Shown: positions 1 to 7,700 of the stretch, piece after piece
Layout: the number at the start of each line of letters is the position of its first letter
Position numbering within the stretch: the stretch's first letter is position 1
Origin: Planctomycetota bacterium
Lineage (GTDB): Bacteria > Planctomycetota > SZUA-567 > H5-PLA8
Assembly: GCA_025355035.1 (NCBI GenBank)
Contig: JANXLS010000430.1
Coordinates: 1 to 12,166 of the forward strand
DNA length: 12,166 nucleotides
Direction: 5' to 3'
The notes under the pieces: generated by a model
The model's input: only the letters and a program-made list of their open reading frames with translations
What the model was told of the DNA's origin: nothing
The model's database searches: none
Program-made: the position numbers and the translations under genes

Positions 1-2
1 GT

Positions 3-593
3 ATTTTGGGCGCGTTTCTACTGAGTGCCCGGCGACGAAATCTCGAATCGTCTCTTGGAGGCGTCGCGGTGACCAGTCTCGGATTCCTTTACATTTTCTT
101 TCTGCCATCCTTTGTCTTGAAGCTGCGGCATTTGAATTCTCATGGTACGATCGGTGGGCCGGTTGACGACTGGAATGTTTTTGGAACTAAGATGGTGATA
201 GCGACGATCGCACTTTCAAAGGGCTGCGACGTTTGGGCGTTTATTATCGGCAAGTTGCTGGGACGGCATAAAGCGTTTCCTGTGTTGTCACCAGGCAAGA
301 CGATTGAAGGACTCGCGGCCGGAATGGTCGGCACTGTGTTGACGGCGCTGTTTTTGCGCTGGGAAGCGATCGGAGTGATGTCGATGTTTCCGATTTGGAA
401 AGCTGCGTTGATTGGTTTGGTATTGGGTGTGTCGGGAACGCTCGGCGATTTGGCGGAGAGCCTCCTTAAAAGGAGCGCGGGAGCGAAGGACGCCGGGCAT
501 GTTGTCCCCGGATATGGCGGCGCGTTGGATGTCGTCGACAGTCTCATGGTCGCTGGTCCCGTTGCGTATTACCTGATTCCCGCTATGCTCTAA
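3..593 (+). CDS. cdsA: Phosphatidate cytidylyltransferase (CdsA), 5'-truncated by window edge
   Basis: The enzyme makes CDP-diacylglycerol from CTP and phosphatidic acid in the cytoplasmic membrane, the branch point of phospholipid synthesis. About 196 codons are visible. The family is usually 260-300 residues, so roughly the first third lies left of the window and no start can be assigned; the TTG at position 6 is not taken as one. Counting from position 6, hydrophobic spans are seen near residues 18-40, 62-84, 102-118, 128-147 and 180-194. The family stretch with D75, GRHK (86-89) and SPGKTIEG (95-102) is present, followed by GDLAESLLKR (147-156) and the C-terminal signature (152-179) with K161-D162 intact. 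In that signature the usual HGG reads YGG and the usual D-R-x-D reads D-V-V-D, a variant I associate with PVC-type bacteria. The TAA stop is followed by a heptamer hairpin and then phoH, so it may be first in a shared transcript. Confidence 0.93.
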   Translation: MLGAFLLSARRRNLESSLGGVAVTSLGFLYIFFLPSFVLKLRHLNSHGTIGGPVDDWNVFGTKMVIATIALSKGCDVWAFIIGKLLGRHKAFPVLSPGKTIEGLAAGMVGTVLTALFLRWEAIGVMSMFPIWKAALIGLVLGVSGTLGDLAESLLKRSAGAKDAGHVVPGYGGALDVVDSLMVAGPVAYYLIPAML

Positions 594-596
594 AAC

Positions 597-658
597 AAGT
601 GCTGAGTGCCGAGTGCTGAAGAACAGCAACACTCGGCACTCTGCACTCGGCACTTTAC
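597..658. repeat. Inverted repeat built from 7-base GAGTGC-type tandem units
   Basis: The left arm contains three consecutive heptamers from 599: GTGCTGA, GTGCCGA and GTGCTGA. The right arm from 631 contains ACTCGGC, ACTCTGC and ACTCGGC followed by ACT, the reverse complement of the same unit family. The best local stem pairs 604-618 with 627-641 (15 positions, one mismatch) around an 8-base loop; other registers shifted by 7 also pair. The element fills nearly the whole cdsA-phoH gap, starting 3 bases after the cdsA stop and ending just before the phoH ribosome binding site. There is no run of T directly after it, so it is not a standard intrinsic terminator. It could act as an mRNA stability or processing hairpin; that is inference. 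Confidence 0.85.
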
Positions 659-670
659 TTAGGACGGATT

Positions 671-1651
671 GTGCGAAAAACGATTGATTTGGAGGATCGC
701 GAGATTGCTCGCGAGATGATGGGCGTGGGGGATAGCCACCTGAGGCGCGTGAAAGAGGCGCTGGGGGTGACGGTTATTTCGCGCAATGAAAAGTTGCAAC
801 TGGAAGGAAGCGACGACGCGGTCGAGCGAGCGGCGCGAGCGTTTCTGGCCATGCAACGGATTGTGCGCAAGACGCAGAAATTGCAACTGGCGGACGTGGA
901 TCGTATTTTGGACGCGGTCGAAGAAGATCACAGCGACAATCAGGTCGATGACGCCGGATTGGTGGGTCATCCGGGCCACCCGCGGAAATCGAAAGAAGCC
1001 GGCGAACGACCGCTTGCCGGGCGTGTCCATCCGATGACGACAGGGCAGGAACGCTACATCGCCGCGATGAAGAAACACGACATCGTTTTTGCGGTCGGGC
1101 CGGCGGGATGCGGCAAGACGTACCTGGCCGTCGCGGCGGCGATCGAAGCGCTCTCGAAGAATCAGGTCAATCGCATCGTGCTCGTGCGCCCTGCTGTCGA
1201 AGCCGGAGAACACTTGGGATTTTTGCCGGGCGATTTGCAGGAAAAGGTCAATCCGTATCTGAGACCGCTTTATGATGCGCTGCATGACATGCTGAACCCG
1301 CATCAAGTCGCTCGATTTTCGGAAAAAGGCGTCATCGAAATTGCGCCGCTGGCGTTTATGCGCGGACGTACGCTGAATAGCGCGTTTGTGATTCTGGACG
1401 AAGCACAAAATACGACGCCGAAACAAATGAAGATGTTTTTGACGCGGTTGGGACGCGATGCGAAGACAGTCATCACGGGCGACATCACGCAGGTGGATTT
1501 GCCCGACGGGGATTTGTCGGGGTTGACTCAGGCGATGAAGATATTGAAGGATGTCGAAGGCGTGTCGTTCGTCAGTTTGGAAAAACAAGACATCGTTCGA
1601 CACCCCTTGGTTCAACGGATTGTTCAAGCGTATGATAAGTACGAAGCATAA
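671..1651 (+). CDS. phoH: PhoH-family ATPase (PhoH-like/YbeZ type)
   Basis: A 326-residue cytoplasmic P-loop ATPase of the PhoH-like family. In other bacteria this protein is linked to RNA metabolism and associates with YbeY, whose gene lies two genes downstream. Residues 5-65 match the family's N-terminal KH-like region (GVGDSHLRRVKEALGV at 18-33). The ATPase domain shows Walker A GPAGCGKT (143-150), the conserved LVRPAVEAGE (171-180) and LGFLPGD (182-188), and Walker B with FVILDEAQN (239-247). TGDITQVDLP (269-278) and IVRHPLVQRI near the end are also family hallmarks. The start is GTG at 671, preceded by AGGACG at 661-666. It gives the full KH-like region, whereas the next ATG (719) would cut into it. 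Length is typical. It is flanked on both sides by heptamer-unit inverted repeats. Family assignment is secure; the exact biochemical role is not. Confidence 0.95.
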   Translation: MRKTIDLEDREIAREMMGVGDSHLRRVKEALGVTVISRNEKLQLEGSDDAVERAARAFLAMQRIVRKTQKLQLADVDRILDAVEEDHSDNQVDDAGLVGHPGHPRKSKEAGERPLAGRVHPMTTGQERYIAAMKKHDIVFAVGPAGCGKTYLAVAAAIEALSKNQVNRIVLVRPAVEAGEHLGFLPGDLQEKVNPYLRPLYDALHDMLNPHQVARFSEKGVIEIAPLAFMRGRTLNSAFVILDEAQNTTPKQMKMFLTRLGRDAKTVITGDITQVDLPDGDLSGLTQAMKILKDVEGVSFVSLEKQDIVRHPLVQRIVQAYDKYEA

Positions 1652-1744
1652 GTTCAATGTTCAAATTTTGAGGGTCGTGGTTCAGCGAACGGAACTCGAT
1701 GCACGATTTTGAAGTTCCCACACTGAACCTTGAACTTTGAACGA
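1651..1744. repeat. Inverted repeat built from 7-base GTTCAA-type tandem units
   Basis: The left arm begins on the last base of the phoH stop codon with AGTTCAA (1651-1657) and TGTTCAA (1658-1664). The right arm has TGAACCT (1724-1730), TGAACTT (1731-1737) and TGAACGA (1738-1744), the reverse-complement unit. GTTCAATGTTCAA at 1652-1664 pairs with 1730-1742 with one central mismatch. Inside, GGTTCAG (1679-1685) is perfectly complementary to CTGAACC (1723-1729), allowing an alternative fold. It fills the phoH-pgpH gap and ends 6 bases before the chosen pgpH start. The unit sequence differs from the element at 597-658, but the architecture (7-base period, opposed arms) is the same. Confidence 0.8.
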
Positions 1745-1750
1745 AAGATT

Positions 1751-4138
1751 ATGACGAATAAAGGGACAATAAGGTCAGCACGAACAGGAACCACCACGGT
1801 TATTCCGGTGGGCGCGATGCCTCGTACGAAAGCGGGATTCTTCGGCGGGGAAGGGTTGGGGCCTCCGGGCGTTTTGTTCTGCGTGTTGTTCTGCGCGGCG
1901 GCCGCGGCGATCATGGACATCGGCGTCCTGCCTCCGGCGTACATTGTCTCGGCTCGTTCGCCGATCGATTTCGTGGCGCGAGCCTCCTTTAATTACAAGG
2001 ATTCCGACGAACTCGAAAAGTTGCGTGAAGAAGCGGGCAACCGTGCGCCGCGCGTTTATGTCGAAGACGACGAGTGGGAAGAAAAGATTCTCGGCGACTT
2101 GGAGAAGTTGCGCGCGATTGTTGACAAGGCCGCGTCGGAGAACGAAGCGCTCGAAAAGATGACGGCCGAGCATTTGGGAGCATCGTCGCTGATTGGTGAA
2201 ATGTACAAGCGGCGAGGGGCTCCAGTCGCACGGTCGATCGCGACGATTCGCGAATTCCTCCATAAACAGTTTTCTGAATCGGCGATCCTCTCTGAAGAGG
2301 ATTACAAAAAGGAAGCGAACAAGCGCGAGCCGCGAAAATTAATTCGCGTTGGGAAGCGTAACGGAAAACCGTTCGCGGTCGATGTGTACGCGAAGGATTA
2401 CAAGAATCTGTTGGTCGCGCAATCTGACGTGATCTACTCCATTTACCACAGCAACGAAAGTCCGATCGACAAGACGTTGCAACGGCTGATGGAATCGTAC
2501 ATCAATACGAAGTACAAGCCCTGTTTGATTCTCGACGAAGCGCGCACGGAAGCGAAGATGCGCGAGGAATTGGCGTTCGTCGGCGACGGTGAAGTTCACG
2601 TCCAGAAGGGTGATCCGATCCTGAAGAAAACGGGCATTGTGCGACCGGCGACGATCGAGAAATTGCGCCAGGAATATCGTGCCGTGAAAGCCTCGACTTC
2701 CCTTGTTGATCGTGCAAAACGTCTCGTCGGGCTTGCAACGCTGGCTGCGGGAATTTTGCTCGTGTTCTTTATCGTGGCGGGACGAATTGAACCGGATATC
2801 TGGGAACGGCGTCGAGCGTTGGTGATGCTGGGATTCTTCAGCCTGGCGGCGTTGGCGATGTGCCGGGGATTGGCACTCGCCGGAATCAGTCTTTCGAGCG
2901 CGCCATTCGTATTCATCGGGATGGCGGCGTCGCTTGCATTCGGACAATCGGTTGCACTTTTAACGTTGCTGGGATTAAGCCTGTTGGCCTCGGTCGCGAC
3001 GATTGGTTGGGAAGCTGTGCCGATTGATGGCGGGCTGCCGTTTCTGAGTGTTGCGATGTTGGCTGGAGGAATTGCGGCTGCGTTGCCTGCTGAGAAATTG
3101 CGCGATCGTTGGGATTTGCTGAAATACGGCGTGTTCGGCGGATTGCTGCAGGGCAGTCTTGTTGCCGGGCTTTTCCTGTTGAACGCCGATGTGTCGTTGA
3201 GTGGAATCGATTTGGAATCGAGCGTGGCGCCGTGGTCGCGCAACGGTTTGCCGAATTTGTTCGACGCGGTGATCGCGTATTGCAACGGACCGATCTGTGG
3301 GCTGTTGGTGCTGGGATCGTTGCCATTGATCGAATCGCTCTTTGGGATATTGACGAACATCCGCCTGTTTGAACTGGCCGACATGAATCAGCCCGCATTG
3401 CAATTGATCCAGCTCGAAGCGCCGGGCACGTTTGCGCATACGTTGCAGGTTCGATTTTTGGCGGAGCCGGCATCCGATGCGATCGGAGCGCACACGCGGT
3501 TGGTCAGCGCGGGAGTGCTGTACCACGATTTAGGCAAGACGCGGAAGCCGGAGTACTTTGTCGAAAACACGCCAGAGGCCGAGGCGCGACACAAGCGACT
3601 GAAGCCATCGGTCAGTGCGCTGTTGATTATTTCGCATGTCAAAGATGGCATGGATCTCGCACGGGAATTCAAACTGCCGCAGCAGATCGTCGATTTTATT
3701 CCGCAGCATCACGGTACGACATTGGTGAGTTACTTCTTTCATTCGGCGGTGCGCGATGCGGAGAAAGACGCCGAAGCGGAAGGCGGCGGAGCCAGCGGAG
3801 CGGAAGTCGAGGAAGCGTTTTTCCGCTATCCGGGTCCGAAGCCGCGAACGCGCGAAGCGGGCATTGTCATGCTCGCGGATACGATCGAAGCGGCATCGCG
3901 AACGCTGCATAGTCCCAGCGCGACGCGACTGCGGCAGTTCGTGCACGATCTGATCATGGACAAGATGCTCGACAATCAACTTGACGAATGCGATTTGACG
4001 TTTGCCGATTTGGCGTTGATCGAAGACGCCTTCCTGCGTGTGCTGGCGACGCGATTCCATTCGCGTATCCGGTATCCGGGACAAGATGAAGAGCCGGCGG
4101 AGGAGATCGAAACGGGCACTGCGGCGGAAGAGGTATAA
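1751..4138 (+). CDS. pgpH: 7TM receptor-type HD phosphohydrolase (PgpH/YqfF family)
   Basis: A 795-residue inner-membrane protein. In Firmicutes this family (PgpH) hydrolyses cyclic di-AMP to pApA; that substrate here is inference. The order is: a Gly-rich N-terminal tail (1-40), one membrane segment (about 41-65), a large extracytoplasmic 7TMR-HDED-type domain (about 66-318), a multi-span membrane region (about 324-530, seven likely helices), and a cytoplasmic HD domain (about 540-775). The metal-ligand set of the family is complete: H563 in EAPGTFAHT, H592-D593 in YHDLGK, H629 in ISHVKDG, H653-H654 in HHGTT, and D710 in MLADTIEAA. The tail is acidic. ATG 1751 was chosen because the upstream TTG at 1730 lies inside the heptamer repeat; the Shine-Dalgarno match (GAAAG, 1743-1747) is weak. 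It runs into ybeY with one base between stop and start. The gene order phoH-pgpH-ybeY is the conserved one. Confidence 0.93.
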   Translation: MTNKGTIRSARTGTTTVIPVGAMPRTKAGFFGGEGLGPPGVLFCVLFCAAAAAIMDIGVLPPAYIVSARSPIDFVARASFNYKDSDELEKLREEAGNRAPRVYVEDDEWEEKILGDLEKLRAIVDKAASENEALEKMTAEHLGASSLIGEMYKRRGAPVARSIATIREFLHKQFSESAILSEEDYKKEANKREPRKLIRVGKRNGKPFAVDVYAKDYKNLLVAQSDVIYSIYHSNESPIDKTLQRLMESYINTKYKPCLILDEARTEAKMREELAFVGDGEVHVQKGDPILKKTGIVRPATIEKLRQEYRAVKASTSLVDRAKRLVGLATLAAGILLVFFIVAGRIEPDIWERRRALVMLGFFSLAALAMCRGLALAGISLSSAPFVFIGMAASLAFGQSVALLTLLGLSLLASVATIGWEAVPIDGGLPFLSVAMLAGGIAAALPAEKLRDRWDLLKYGVFGGLLQGSLVAGLFLLNADVSLSGIDLESSVAPWSRNGLPNLFDAVIAYCNGPICGLLVLGSLPLIESLFGILTNIRLFELADMNQPALQLIQLEAPGTFAHTLQVRFLAEPASDAIGAHTRLVSAGVLYHDLGKTRKPEYFVENTPEAEARHKRLKPSVSALLIISHVKDGMDLAREFKLPQQIVDFIPQHHGTTLVSYFFHSAVRDAEKDAEAEGGGASGAEVEEAFFRYPGPKPRTREAGIVMLADTIEAASRTLHSPSATRLRQFVHDLIMDKMLDNQLDECDLTFADLALIEDAFLRVLATRFHSRIRYPGQDEEPAEEIETGTAAEEV

Positions 4139-4139
4139 A

Positions 4140-4640
4140 ATGGGGAGTGCAGCGCACATGAAAACCGACCTGCCGCAGATCGAGGTTTTACTCACCCGAC
4201 CCCGGGGCGCGCCAACGCAGCCGACGAAAGCGGTGTTGAGTGCCGCATGCGCACGGGCGCTTTCGAATGTTCCGATGAAACGTTGCCCGGAAGCGTTTGA
4301 GATGAAAGTGATCAGTCTCGACGTAACGTTGATAAACGATGTCCACATGGCGGAGAAGAACGAAGAGTTCATGCAGCACGAAGGCGCGACGGATGTGCTC
4401 TCGTTTCCGATTGTCGATTTCGATCCTGAACGCGGGACGTTTCATTTAGGCGACGTGTTGATCAGTTTCGATACGGCGAAACGCGAAGCCGACGAGCGCG
4501 GGATTTCTGTTGCGGAAGAGATTACGCGCTATTGCGTTCATGGATTCCTGCATTGTCTCGGGTATGACGATTCGACGCCGGCGAAACGGCGGGCGATGTT
4601 TGCCATTCAGGAAAAGGCGGTTTTGAGCAAAACGGCTTAA
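4140..4640 (+). CDS. ybeY: Endoribonuclease YbeY (rRNA maturation factor), His-to-Asp metal-site variant
   Basis: A 166-residue cytoplasmic single-strand endoribonuclease involved in 16S rRNA 3'-end maturation and ribosome quality control. Family motifs seen are GATDVLSFP (82-90), LGDVLIS (103-109) and the metal site HGFLHCLGYDD (134-144). H134 and H138 match the first two zinc ligands, while the third position, His in Escherichia coli, is D144 here; the following TPAKRRAMFAIQEK replaces the usual stretch with a conserved Glu. This looks like a subfamily variant, not decay, as the rest is well kept. ATG 4140 follows the pgpH stop by one base and has AGAGG at 4129-4133. ATG 4158 is an alternative (160 residues, GGGGAG at 4142-4147), and either could be used. 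The overlap-like spacing predicts translational coupling with pgpH, and PhoH-like and YbeY proteins are known partners. Confidence 0.94.
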   Translation: MGSAAHMKTDLPQIEVLLTRPRGAPTQPTKAVLSAACARALSNVPMKRCPEAFEMKVISLDVTLINDVHMAEKNEEFMQHEGATDVLSFPIVDFDPERGTFHLGDVLISFDTAKREADERGISVAEEITRYCVHGFLHCLGYDDSTPAKRRAMFAIQEKAVLSKTA

Positions 4641-4749
4641 CGTAAAAATTTCTTTTTCGGCATCTACCTTTTCGCGATTTAGCTGTAGGATTAATAGTTC
4701 TTGAAATCGGCTGCGGCTTCAGCGGCTTTACGATCGCCAGGGAGGACGA
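4641..4749. other. Intergenic gap between ybeY and the 1138-residue exported protein gene
   Basis: This 109 bp gap separates the housekeeping cluster from a gene of different type, so a transcript end and a new promoter are expected. What can be seen is an A-run/T-run dyad (AAAAA at 4644-4648, TTTTT at 4653-4657, closed by CG on both sides), too AT-only to call a firm terminator, and a good Shine-Dalgarno GGAGG at 4741-4745 four bases before the ATG at 4750. A possible -10 TAATAG (4692-4697) has only a poor -35 (TTTTCG, 4669-4674), so no promoter is called. Confidence 0.5.
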
Positions 4750-7700
4750 ATGGCTATTCTCCGCGCCCCGCAAGCGTCTGCGCTCCTTCTCGTTCTAGCT
4801 GTATCGTTGTCCTGCATTGGCTCGTCATTGCATTCCGCTGAGGGACCTTCGGAACCGGATGTTGCCACGTTGATCGCATTGCTGAGCAGCGAGGACTTCG
4901 ATACGCGTGCGGATGCTGAATCGAAGCTGGCCGCCCAGGGCGATGCGGTTCGGCCGGCGCTTCAAAGAGCATTGACCTCAAGCGATGTCGAGACGCGTTC
5001 GATTGCCGCGCGTTTGTTGGTACAGCACGACAAATCTTCGCTGCATCTCATGGCTTTCGACCGCAACGGAAAGGCTGTTCCCGGGATCGAAGGGTCCGTG
5101 CAATTCTGGGATCAAACCAATCGATTTCAGCGCAACGGCGCGAATCCGACAATTGCGTTCGGGCCCAATGGCGTTGCAGAAGTCGGCGATATACGTCCCG
5201 GACTGAAATCGATGAATTTTACGTGGCAGAAGTGCTGGATTGTGGGCGCCGAAAGCTACGATGGGAATTCATACTACAACACCTCGATCAACATCCGTTC
5301 CGGGCGAACGCCGTTTCTGTTTTCGTTTTCGAAGGGCGGTTCTGTAAAGGGCACGATTCGCGATCTGACCGGCAAGCCGGTCGCCGAAGCTGATTTGAAT
5401 TTGTATCACATTGGAAATTTCAATCCGGACTTGTTGGATTATCACGGTGAATATCAATCGATGCAGCCGGCGGCCACGGCCCGAAGCGATGCCAAGGGAC
5501 TGGCGACCATCGAGAGCATTGGCGACGGCGTGTACGTGTGCGTTGGGACGATTCACGGAAACTCGGTTGTTGGCGAAACCATTCGAGTGCGCGAAGGTCA
5601 GACGACGCAGGCGACTCCAATCGCCGTGAAAATTGCCAAGCCGGGAAAAATAATCTTCGCTCCGCGCGGCATCATCAATGCCAAGAACAAACCGGAGATT
5701 GAGGCGTGGCGCGAGCAGTGGAACCAGAACAACGGGAACAACGATCCGGAGAAAAAGAAGAAAGAAGAAAAGAAAGATGCGAACGCTCCGGAGGCACCGG
5801 AGCCGCTTAAGAACATCAAGATGATGATCGAAACGGAATTTCTCTTTGAGGGGCCGGACGGAGAGAAGAAACGGCTGCTGATAGCGGAGGAACGCGCGCG
5901 GTACAACCGGTATCGCGAAAAGCAGCAGTATGACGTGGATGAACATGGAAAGATTACGCTCGACAATCTGCGCGCCGGGAAGCATCGCATCGCGATCGAG
6001 TGTCCGGGTTTCGCGCCAAAGTCGATAACAGTCGATGTTCCTCCGGACGGAACGGTGGAACTCGGTGAGGTGTTGTTCGGCGCGGGCGGAAGCGTTTCAT
6101 TCAAGGCGACGGGATCGGATGGAAAGCCGGTGACGGATGTCATCGCTTATCCGATTCCAGAAAACGAGACGGCGGCGACTGAAGCGGTTCCGGGTGAAGT
6201 GTTGGGTTACTTGCGCGGCGAAAACGCGTGGCAGGATGCTCGGAATTATGTCGATTGGCAGCGGCAGATGAATCGGCGCGGCGAACCGCGGCCGGGGGAC
6301 AATCGCGAGAAATTCACACTGAAGAATATCGCGCCGGGAAGCTATTCGCTTCTGGTGTACCGGAATTCGCAGGGACGTGTTCCCACGATCTATCTTTTGT
6401 GTGGAGTCAAAATCGAGGAAGGCAAGACGACGGAACTTCCGCCGGTCACGTTTGTGACCGCTCCGACCCCTGCGAAAAGCAGTGGCGATTCGCCGCGGAT
6501 CAAGGGCAAGGTTGTTGGTTTCCCGGGCGAAATGCCGCAACGTTGCGTGGTCTATTATCGTTCGCAGAACAGCAGCACCGGTTCGGGCGTGAACACCGAC
6601 GGGACGTTTCAAATCTATGCCAGCAATGTGGGTTTGGGCGGAAAGCTGACGTTGAAAGTGCCGGGATACAAATTGGCGGAGTTCGACTGTTCCGCGCCGG
6701 GCGTCGATACGAACAACATTGAACTCAAACTCGAAAAGCAAAAATACGGGGACGTACGTGTGCGGGTCGTGGATGAAGATGGGCGGCCACTCAGCGGTGC
6801 GACGGTCGATCCGACTGTGCCACCCGGCCAGAACTACAACTATTCGGGTTATCCGCGCAATCGATCGCAGCAGAAAACGACGGATGCAAAAGGCGAAACG
6901 AATTTCGTCGGATTGTCAATCGGAGCGCGACGCATCCAGATTACATGCGATGGATATTATCTGTCGGAACCTGTTCGGGTGTCGATTCAGAAAGAAATTG
7001 AAACGCAGATTGTGGTGATGCTGCGAAAAGGCTTGGAGATATCGGGCAAGTTGGTTGAGCCGGGCGGATCGAAGTTCGACAACGCAGTCATCCATGTGCG
7101 CAGGCAGCAGGATAGTGCGATGATCGCCGTCGGCGTGAATGCGGAGGGAGAATACAGCATCGGAGGCCTATCGCCGGACACTTATGTCGTGAGTGCGGAC
7201 GCTCCTTTGTTCACGCAGATCAAACCGATCGAGGTTGAATTGATCGGCGAATCCAAGCGCAATCAGGACATTGCGCTCGTTAAAAAGGGCGGATTTATTG
7301 CGCAGTTTGATCCGATGTTCAAAGGCCGCTATGCGATGATGGTGGATCGGGAAAACAATGACGCTTCTAAAAAAAGTCCGTATGTCACCCCGTACAGTTA
7401 CGGTCGACGCTATTCCGGGAACGTACCAGTCGACGCGGAGGGCCGGGCGGAATTTTGGGGTGTCAAACCGGGTACGTACCGCTTGACGGTTGCGCCGGAT
7501 GCGCGACGGCGGGAAATCGCGGAGAAGGACGGGGAGAAATATAAAAGCCACATTGAATGCACGCGCTATTCAGAATCGTTCGAGGTGAAGGAGCCGAAAT
7601 CGTACGCAGACTTAAAAATCGACGAAGCGGTCAAAATTTCATTCACGGACGTGACGGCGTCGGCGGTGGCTAAATTTGTTTTTCCAAAAACGTCGGGCAA

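Noticed and set aside
659..1657. A 332-codon open frame on the minus strand covering all of phoH
   Set aside because: It is a shadow of the phoH codon pattern: rich in Arg, His and Gln, no recognisable domain, while the + strand shows complete PhoH motifs.
1730..1750. TTG start at 1730 extending pgpH by 7 residues
   Set aside because: This stretch is the right arm of the heptamer repeat; ATG 1751 is the more natural start.
3530..4372. A 280-codon open frame on the minus strand across the pgpH-ybeY junction
   Set aside because: It overlaps the HD catalytic region and the ybeY start antisense, has low-complexity basic composition and no recognisable motif.
4669..4697. Possible sigma70-type promoter TTTTCG / TAATAG
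   Set aside because: The -35 is a poor match and many such pairs occur by chance in AT-rich gaps.
4801..4818. Lipoprotein lipobox around the Cys at residue 22 of the 1138-residue protein
   Set aside because: The residues before Cys (Ser-Leu-Ser) do not fit the Leu/Val/Ile at -3 of a lipobox, and a signal peptidase I site after HSA fits better.
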